Origin: Blastococcus saxobsidens
Lineage (GTDB): Bacteria; Actinomycetota; Actinomycetes; Mycobacteriales; Geodermatophilaceae
Length of the DNA stretch: 64,000 nt
NCBI RefSeq assembly: GCF_010682065.1
Contig: NZ_JAAGWG010000013.1
Location: forward strand, 1-64,000
Reading direction: 5' to 3'
Shown here in pieces: positions 58,044 through 64,000 of the stretch (its first letter is position 1; each line of letters starts with the position of its first letter). Below the pieces are notes generated by a model, which was given only the letters and a program-made list of their open reading frames with translations, searched no databases and was not told the DNA's origin. A program made the position numbers and the translations under genes.

Positions 58044-58763
58044 TCAGGCCATGATGCCGCGGCGGAAGCCCAGCGCGACGGCCTCGGCACGGTCCTTGGC
58101 ACCCAGCTTGCGGAACAGCCGCCGGGCGTGGGTCTTGATGGTGTCCTCGGACAGGTAGAGCTCACGGCCGATCTGGGCGTTGCTCTTGCCCTGGCTCATG
58201 CCGGTGAGCACCTGCATCTCGCGCATCGACAGCGCGACCGTCGGAGCGGCGTCGCGGACCGTCGAACGCACCGTGGTGGGCGCCGAGCCCGCCAGCGGGG
58301 CGGCTCCGCTCCACGCGGGCACCGGCTGCTGGGGCACCGGCTGCTGCGGGATGCGGCCGCCGTCGGCACGCAGTCCCACGCGGGAGAGGCCCAGGCCCAT
58401 CTCGATGGGGCTGGCGTCCCAGCGGAGGTAGCCGCGGGCACCGAAGGCCACGGCGGCGCGGACGCTGTCGGCGTCGTCGGGGGCACCGAGCACGAGCACC
58501 GGCAGGCCGGGATTGCCCCGCAGCGCCTGCGTCGCGGCCGACAGCCCGGTGTCGACGGCACGCTGGGTGCCGACCACCAGGACGTCGGGGGTGCGCGCGG
58601 CCAGTCGCGACATCAGCGACTGCGCGTCGCCCACGACCTCCACCCGGCCGACGAAGGGCAGCGCGACCAACCGCGAGGCGACGTCGTCACGGACCCGACG
58701 TCGCTCGTCGTACACCCACACGGTCGCGCCGTGCACCGGGGCACGCATCCTGTCCTCGATCAC
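58044..58763 (-). CDS. bldM: BldM-like orphan response regulator with atypical receiver
   Basis: 239-residue regulator. The C-terminal LuxR HTH (MREMQVLTGMSQGKSNAQIG, LYLSEDTIKTHARRLFRKL, AVALGFRRG) is close to Streptomyces BldM. The receiver is degenerate: at the phospho-acceptor site the sequence is VLVVGTQ, with Gly instead of Asp, and the usual Lys near the end is lost (GYLRWDAS). A 35-residue linker has PQQPVPQQPVP. It should act without phosphorylation. The GTG start has GAGGAG 5 bases upstream; an ATG at 58748 is also possible. Divergent from whiD. Confidence 0.86.
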   Translation of the reverse strand: MIEDRMRAPVHGATVWVYDERRRVRDDVASRLVALPFVGRVEVVGDAQSLMSRLAARTPDVLVVGTQRAVDTGLSAATQALRGNPGLPVLVLGAPDDADSVRAAVAFGARGYLRWDASPIEMGLGLSRVGLRADGGRIPQQPVPQQPVPAWSGAAPLAGSAPTTVRSTVRDAAPTVALSMREMQVLTGMSQGKSNAQIGRELYLSEDTIKTHARRLFRKLGAKDRAEAVALGFRRGIMA

Positions 58764-59124
58764 GCCTGCTCCTCGCTTCTCCGGCCACTGGCCGGTCCCC
58801 CCACCGGCGGGGATGACCCCCACCGGGTGTCGCTCGGGCGGAGGGCTCCCACCCGGGGGCCCTCCACCTCTGCGCAGGTCGCGAGACGTGTCCGGGCAAC
58901 TCCCCCACCCGGACGTCGGCGCGACCTGGAGCCACCTTGATCGACTGACGGGGGTACCGACAGACGCCCTCACCCCCGGGGGTGAGCGCCCCCGAACGGT
59001 GGTGGCGCAGCACACACGGGTGAAAAGTTGCGAATCGGCCGTGTTTGACCCGCGTACGCCACGGGCACCGGCCCCTTGCAGCCGGACAGCCCTTCTCCGG
59101 CTCGATTCGAGTCCTGGAGGAGAC
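58764..59124. promoter_or_regulatory. Divergent control region between the bldM-like gene and whiD
   Basis: 361 bases without a gene. It contains a GGAGGGC...GCCCTCC hairpin (about 58840-58867), a TGACCC-CCACC-GGGTG motif at 58814-58829, the 18-bp palindrome at 58969-58986, and a TTGACC about 80 bases before whiD. The length is large for this compact window, as expected for developmentally controlled genes. Confidence 0.5.
58969..58986. promoter_or_regulatory. 18-bp palindrome CTCACCCCCGGGGGTGAG
   Basis: Perfect inverted repeat with TCACCC and GGGTGA half-sites, like the palindromic BldM homodimer target as I recall it. Located between the bldM-like gene and whiD, it suits auto- and cross-regulation. 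Confidence 0.5.
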
Positions 59125-59424
59125 ATGGCCGACATCCGCAGACTCCCGACGCCCGTCGCCGAGGTCTGGGACTGGCAGCTCCACGGCGCCTGCCGTGGCG
59201 AGAACACGTCCCTCTTCTTCCACCCGGACGGCGAGCGCGGTCCGGCCCGGGCGCGGCGGCAGACCGCGGCCAAGGCCGTCTGCGCGCGGTGCCCGGTCGT
59301 GGAGGCCTGCCTGAAGCACGCCCTCGCCGTCCGTGAGCCCTACGGCGTCTGGGGCGGCATGAGCGAGGAGGAGCGGACCCGGCTGATCGCCGCCGAGCCC
59401 GCCGCAGTCGCTGCCGGGGTCTGA
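59125..59424 (+). CDS. whiD: WhiB family transcription factor, WhiD/WhiB3 type
   Basis: 99-residue iron-sulfur regulator. Four Cys ligands are at positions 23, 53, 56 and 62 (HGACRGE and CARCPVVEAC), with FFHPDGERG between and the sigma-contacting GVWGG turn at 74-78. Sequence and place, beside a BldM-like gene and near groEL1, match Streptomyces WhiD and mycobacterial WhiB3, which respond to redox and nitric oxide. The ATG has GGAGG 5-6 bases upstream. Confidence 0.92.
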   Translation: MADIRRLPTPVAEVWDWQLHGACRGENTSLFFHPDGERGPARARRQTAAKAVCARCPVVEACLKHALAVREPYGVWGGMSEEERTRLIAAEPAAVAAGV

Positions 59425-59442
59425 CACACCCCTCACGAACGC

Positions 59443-59482
59443 CGAAAGGGCCGGTCCAGCATTCGCTGGACCGGCCCTTTCG
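59443..59482 (+). terminator. Terminator of whiD
   Basis: Perfect 18-bp stem (59443-59460 with 59465-59482), ATTC loop, followed by TTGT. Lies 19 bases past the whiD stop. Confidence 0.85.
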
Positions 59483-59503
59483 TTGTGGTGACGTGCTGGA
59501 ACG

Positions 59504-59561
59504 GCCCCCCTGCAGGGCCCCGCCGCGAGCCTGCGAGCGGCGGGGGCAGGGGGGTCCTTCC
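59504..59561 (-). repeat. Dispersed post-stop hairpin, copy E
   Basis: Best-formed copy. Outer 9-bp stem 59505-59513 with 59546-59554, inner 9-bp stem 59518-59526 with 59537-59545, a 4-base bulge on one side and the 10-base loop at 59527-59536. It starts directly after the groEL stop (TGA, GGAAGGACCCC). Confidence 0.78.
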
Positions 59562-61289
<1,728 letters not shown>

Positions 61290-61316
61290 CTACGTGGTGG
61301 AGCTAGTGGCGCGAGG

Positions 61317-61625
61317 TCACTTCTCCACGACGGCGAGCAGGTCACGCGCGGAGAGGACGAGGTAGTCCTGACCGGCGTACTTGACCTCGGTGCCGCCGTA
61401 CTTCGAGTAGATGACCACGTCGCCGACGTTCACGTCGAGCGGAACGCGGTTGCCGTTGTCGTCGATGCGGCCGGGGCCGACGGCGACGACGGTGCCCTCC
61501 TGGGGCTTCTCCTTGGCGGTGTCCGGGATGACCAGACCGGAGGCGGTGGTGGTCTCGGCCTCGTTGGCCTGGACCACGACGCGGTCCTCCAGCGGCTTGA
61601 TGCTGACCTTGGTAGCGGTCGTCAC
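61317..61625 (-). CDS. groES: Co-chaperonin GroES
   Basis: 102-residue co-chaperonin capping GroEL. It begins with [13 protein letters not shown], carries the mobile loop [21 protein letters not shown], and ends [16 protein letters not shown]. The GTG at 61625 gives the normal length; an AAGGGGG lies about 10 bases upstream. A longer His-containing in-frame extension upstream is not conserved and would overlap the CIRCE leader. Confidence 0.95.
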   Translation of the reverse strand: MTTATKVSIKPLEDRVVVQANEAETTTASGLVIPDTAKEKPQEGTVVAVGPGRIDDNGNRVPLDVNVGDVVIYSKYGGTEVKYAGQDYLVLSARDLLAVVEK

Positions 61626-61743
61626 GTCGGTGACGCCCCCTTCGGTGTCGGACGGCTGGTGGATGGTGGTGCTGTGGTGCTGATGCTGTGGCACGGGATC
61701 CGGGCACCCGCCGTCGCGGGGGTCGGGCGCCAGCCCGTGTCGC

Positions 61744-61770
61744 TTGGCACTCTACCTATGAGAGTGCCAG
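61744..61770. promoter_or_regulatory. CIRCE operator (HrcA site) of groES-groEL
   Basis: TTGGCACTC (61744-61752), a 9-base spacer and GAGTGCCAG (61762-61770): one mismatch short of a full inverted repeat and close to the CIRCE consensus TTAGCACTC-N9-GAGTGCTAA. HrcA repressor should bind here. Confidence 0.92.
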
Positions 61771-61778
61771 CCGCTCAA
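61749..61778 (-). promoter_or_regulatory. groES-groEL promoter
   Basis: On the minus strand TTGAGC (61773-61778) and TAGAGT (61749-61754) are 18 bases apart. The -10 lies inside the CIRCE operator, so HrcA would block polymerase directly. Confidence 0.6.
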
Positions 61779-61824
61779 CCCGGTCCCCGGGGTGGGTGAC
61801 GGCGGGCCGGACCGGCCCGTACGC

Positions 61825-61830
61825 CACGCT
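61825..61830 (+). promoter_or_regulatory. -10 hexamer CACGCT, leaderless start of the methyltransferase gene
   Basis: CACGCT ends 6 bases before GTG 61837, matching the same hexamer before the PspC gene. Confidence 0.35.
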
Positions 61831-61836
61831 GTGCAG

Positions 61837-63069
61837 GTGGATCCGGAATCCGAGGAGCAGGCCGCCGAGACGGTCCGCCAGCTGCGCGCCCTGGCGACGC
61901 CGGAGGGCGCGGCGGCGCTGGACCTCGCGTCGGCGCTGCTCGACGCCGGGACCGATCCGGTCGCGGCGCTGAGCCGGCTGCGCGGCGAGGTCGGGACGGA
62001 CCTGGCCGGCCCGGCGTGGGGCATCGCCCGCCAGCGGCAGCGGGCCCGGGCGACGTTCGGGGCGGACGCCGGTCGGATGCTGTTCACCTCCGACGCCCTG
62101 GAGCAGGCCGGACGTCCGGAGCTGGCCGCCCGGCGCGCGACCCGGCTGCTGGCCGGGGGCGGCGACTCGGTCGCCGACCTCGGTTGCGCGGCCGGCACCG
62201 ACACGATCGCGCTGGCCAGGGCCGGCGCCCGCGTGCTGGCCGTGGACCTCGACCCGGTCGCCCGCGAGCTGACCGCCGTCAACGTCGAGGCGCTCGGGGT
62301 CGCCGACGACGTCTGGGTGGTCGCGGGCGATGCCGTGGAACTGGTGGCGGCGGCCCGTGGCGGCGAGGTGGCCGGGTGCGGCGCCGCCGTGCTCGACCCC
62401 GCCCGGCGGGCCGGCGGAAAGCGGCAGCTGGACCCCGACCGCTGGTCGCCCCCGTGGTCGACCGTCGCGCTCCTGCTGGAGAAGGTGCCCACGTCGGTGG
62501 TGAAGGTGGCGCCCGGGCTGGACCACGAGCGCGTGCCGGCCGGGGTCGAGGCGGAGTGGGTGTCGGTCGGCGGCTCGATCGTGGAGGCGCTGCTCTGGGG
62601 CCCGGCGGTGTCCACCACGTGGCGTCGGGCGACCGTGGTGCGCGACGGCGAGGTGCACGAGCTGACCGCCGACGCCGACCCCGGCCCGGCAGCCGCCGGT
62701 CCGGTGCGCGCGTTCCTGCACGAGCCCGACCCGGCGGTCATCCGGTCGGGGCTGGTCTCGCTGGTGGCCGCGCAGCTGGGCGCCACGCTCGTGGACCCGA
62801 CGATCGCCTACCTGACCTCCGACGCCGCGGCGGACGGCCCCTGGGTCCGGTCCTACCGGGTCGAGGAGGTGCTGCCGTTCAACCTGAAGAAGCTCAAGGC
62901 GCTGCTGCGCTCGCGCGGCGTGGGCCGCGTCGTCGTCAAGAAGCGCGGCTCGGCCATCGAGCCGGAGACCCTCGCCCGCCAGCTGCGCACCGATGCCAGG
63001 GGGACGGCGACCGTCGTCGTCACCCGGGTCGCCGGCGCCCCCACGGCGCTCGTCTGCGACGTCACGTAG
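61837..63069 (+). CDS. Class I SAM-dependent methyltransferase with THUMP-like domain
   Basis: 410-residue protein. The SAM motif is VADLGCAAGTDTIALARAGARVLAVDLDP near residue 110 (shown here split: VADLGCAAGTDT and VLAVDLDP), with an Asp-Pro motif DPARRAGG further on. The C-terminal THUMP-like domain has LPFNLKKLKALLRSRGVGRV and KKRGSAIEPE. Probably an RNA methyltransferase; the substrate is unknown. Three GTG starts are possible (61831, 61837 and further up at 61792); 61837 fits the leaderless spacing. Confidence 0.85.
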   Translation: MDPESEEQAAETVRQLRALATPEGAAALDLASALLDAGTDPVAALSRLRGEVGTDLAGPAWGIARQRQRARATFGADAGRMLFTSDALEQAGRPELAARRATRLLAGGGDSVADLGCAAGTDTIALARAGARVLAVDLDPVARELTAVNVEALGVADDVWVVAGDAVELVAAARGGEVAGCGAAVLDPARRAGGKRQLDPDRWSPPWSTVALLLEKVPTSVVKVAPGLDHERVPAGVEAEWVSVGGSIVEALLWGPAVSTTWRRATVVRDGEVHELTADADPGPAAAGPVRAFLHEPDPAVIRSGLVSLVAAQLGATLVDPTIAYLTSDAAADGPWVRSYRVEEVLPFNLKKLKALLRSRGVGRVVVKKRGSAIEPETLARQLRTDARGTATVVVTRVAGAPTALVCDVT

Positions 63070-63093
63070 GGCCAAAGTGGCCATTTCGGCCCT
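63068..63093. terminator. Hairpin between the methyltransferase and tsaD genes
   Basis: AGGGCC (63068-63073) pairs with GGCCCT (63088-63093), and AAA-TGG with CCATTT inside with one bulged G. It fills the 29-base gap of two convergent genes. Confidence 0.55.
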
Positions 63094-63098
63094 CAGGT

Positions 63099-64000
63099 TC
63101 AGCGGCTGACGACGTCGATCGGCAGGGAGCTGTCCGCCCCGAGGTCGGGCTCCGACGGCGCCACCCCGGCCGCGACCAGCCGGGACCCCAGCGCGGCCAC
63201 CATCGCGCCGTTGTCCGTGCACAGCCTGGGGCTGGGCACCCGCAGCACGATGCCGGCCTTGGCGCAGCGCTCCTCGACGAGGGCACGGAGCCGGGAGTTG
63301 GCCGCCACTCCCCCGCCGAGCACGAGGTGGTCCACGCCGTGGTCCGTGCAGGCGCGCACCGCCTTGGCGGTCAGCACGTCGGCGACCGCCTCCTGGAAGG
63401 ACGCGGCGACGTCGGCCACCGGCACCGGCTCGCCCGCCCGCTCGCGGGCCTCGATCCAGCGGGCGACGGCGGTCTTCAGTCCGGAGAACGAGAAGTCGTA
63501 AGGCGCGTCGCGCGGGCCGGTGAGGCCGCGCGGGAACGCGATCGCGCGCGGGTCGCCCTCGCGGGCGGCCCGGTCGATCGGCGGACCGCCGGGGAACGGC
63601 AGGCCGAGCACCCGGGCGACCTTGTCGAAGGCCTCGCCGGCGGCGTCGTCGATCGTGCGCCCCAGCGACTGCACGTCCTGGGCCAGGTCGGGCACGAGCA
63701 GCAGCGAGCTGTGGCCGCCGGACACCAGCATCGCGATCGAGGGCTCGGCCAGCGGACCGTGCTGCAGCTCGTCGACGGCGACGTGCGCGGCCAGGTGGTT
63801 GACGCCGTACAGCGGCTTGTCCAGCGCCAGCGCGTACGCCTTGGCCGCGGCCACCCCGACCAGCAGCGCGCCGGTCAGGCCGGGCCCGGAGGTGACGGCC
63901 ACGGCGTCGACGTCGGAGGCCGCGATGCCGGCCTCGTCCAGCGCGCGGTGCACCGTGGGCACCATCGCCTCGAGGTGCGCCCGCGAGGCGATCTCCGGGA
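63099..64000 (-). CDS. tsaD: tRNA N6-adenosine threonylcarbamoyltransferase TsaD, 3' part
   Basis: C-terminal 300 residues of the Kae1/TsaD enzyme that makes t6A37 in ANN-decoding tRNAs. The reading frame is open to the right edge, where [14 protein letters not shown] is encoded; the His of the first metal motif (H-x-x-x-H region) starts here. Further motifs are [22 protein letters not shown] (metal His), [13 protein letters not shown] and [12 protein letters not shown]. About 40-50 N-terminal residues and the start lie outside the window. Synteny with groES-groEL matches mycobacteria. Confidence 0.95.
   Translation of the reverse strand, partial: PEIASRAHLEAMVPTVHRALDEAGIAASDVDAVAVTSGPGLTGALLVGVAAAKAYALALDKPLYGVNHLAAHVAVDELQHGPLAEPSIAMLVSGGHSSLLLVPDLAQDVQSLGRTIDDAAGEAFDKVARVLGLPFPGGPPIDRAAREGDPRAIAFPRGLTGPRDAPYDFSFSGLKTAVARWIEARERAGEPVPVADVAASFQEAVADVLTAKAVRACTDHGVDHLVLGGGVAANSRLRALVEERCAKAGIVLRVPSPRLCTDNGAMVAALGSRLVAAGVAPSEPDLGADSSLPIDVVSR

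Overview
The window is 64 kb of very GC-rich DNA (codon third positions almost always G or C) from the chromosome of an actinobacterium. The gene content and repeat style best fit the Geodermatophilaceae (Blastococcus, Geodermatophilus or Modestobacter type); this is a judgement from content, not a search. Supporting markers are a WhiD/WhiB3-type WhiB protein beside a BldM-like regulator, GroEL1 with a His-rich tail, PerM, a 34-kDa-antigen-like protein, GuaB3, DUF3017 and DUF5319 proteins, many GTG starts, and many genes whose -10 hexamer lies only 6-8 bases before the start codon (leaderless mRNAs). No phage, insertion sequence, CRISPR array, rRNA or tRNA was seen. It is mostly core genome.

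Left part (1-23 kb): a two-gene ABC-2 exporter; a nucleoside uptake and salvage operon (BMP lipoprotein, ATPase, two permeases, cytidine deaminase, thymidine phosphorylase); a D-Ala-D-Ala carboxypeptidase whose 3' end overlaps a convergent YihY/BrkB gene; a 2H-phosphoesterase with trpS; an aromatic aminotransferase divergent from galE; a CNNM/CBS transporter; a CAP-domain protein; a DUF559 nuclease-fold gene framed by two related palindromes; and icd, mdh, folD and DUF3017.

Middle part (23-41 kb): purH-purN-perM-Rv0954-like-sucD-sucC, then after an insertion an M23 peptidase, uvrD1/pcrA and chorismate mutase. From memory this is the order of Mycobacterium tuberculosis Rv0948c-Rv0957. Inserted here are a secreted CocE-type hydrolase, a lone B12-binding protein, a membrane protein and a lipase. 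The chorismate mutase gene is preceded by a complete attenuator: a 20-codon leader peptide with Phe-Tyr-Tyr and an intrinsic terminator. Next comes an ECF41 sigma factor with its carboxymuconolactone-decarboxylase partner and a promoter that matches the ECF41 consensus.

Right part (41-64 kb): a PAS-GAF-SpoIIE phosphatase coupled to a PIG-L deacetylase; a serine hydrolase; a Tat-exported acetamidase-like protein; a PspC histidine kinase and response regulator divergent from a PspC/LiaF-like protein; a Na/Ca exchanger; a META-repeat lipoprotein with two compensating frame changes; guaA-guaB3-guaB; DUF5319; bldM-like and whiD; groES-groEL under CIRCE; a THUMP-like methyltransferase; and the 3' part of tsaD.

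The most interesting signals outside coding sequence are the aromatic attenuator, the palindrome-framed DUF559 gene, a dispersed family of five long hairpins sitting just after stop codons, and a palindrome between bldM-like and whiD that may be a BldM site.
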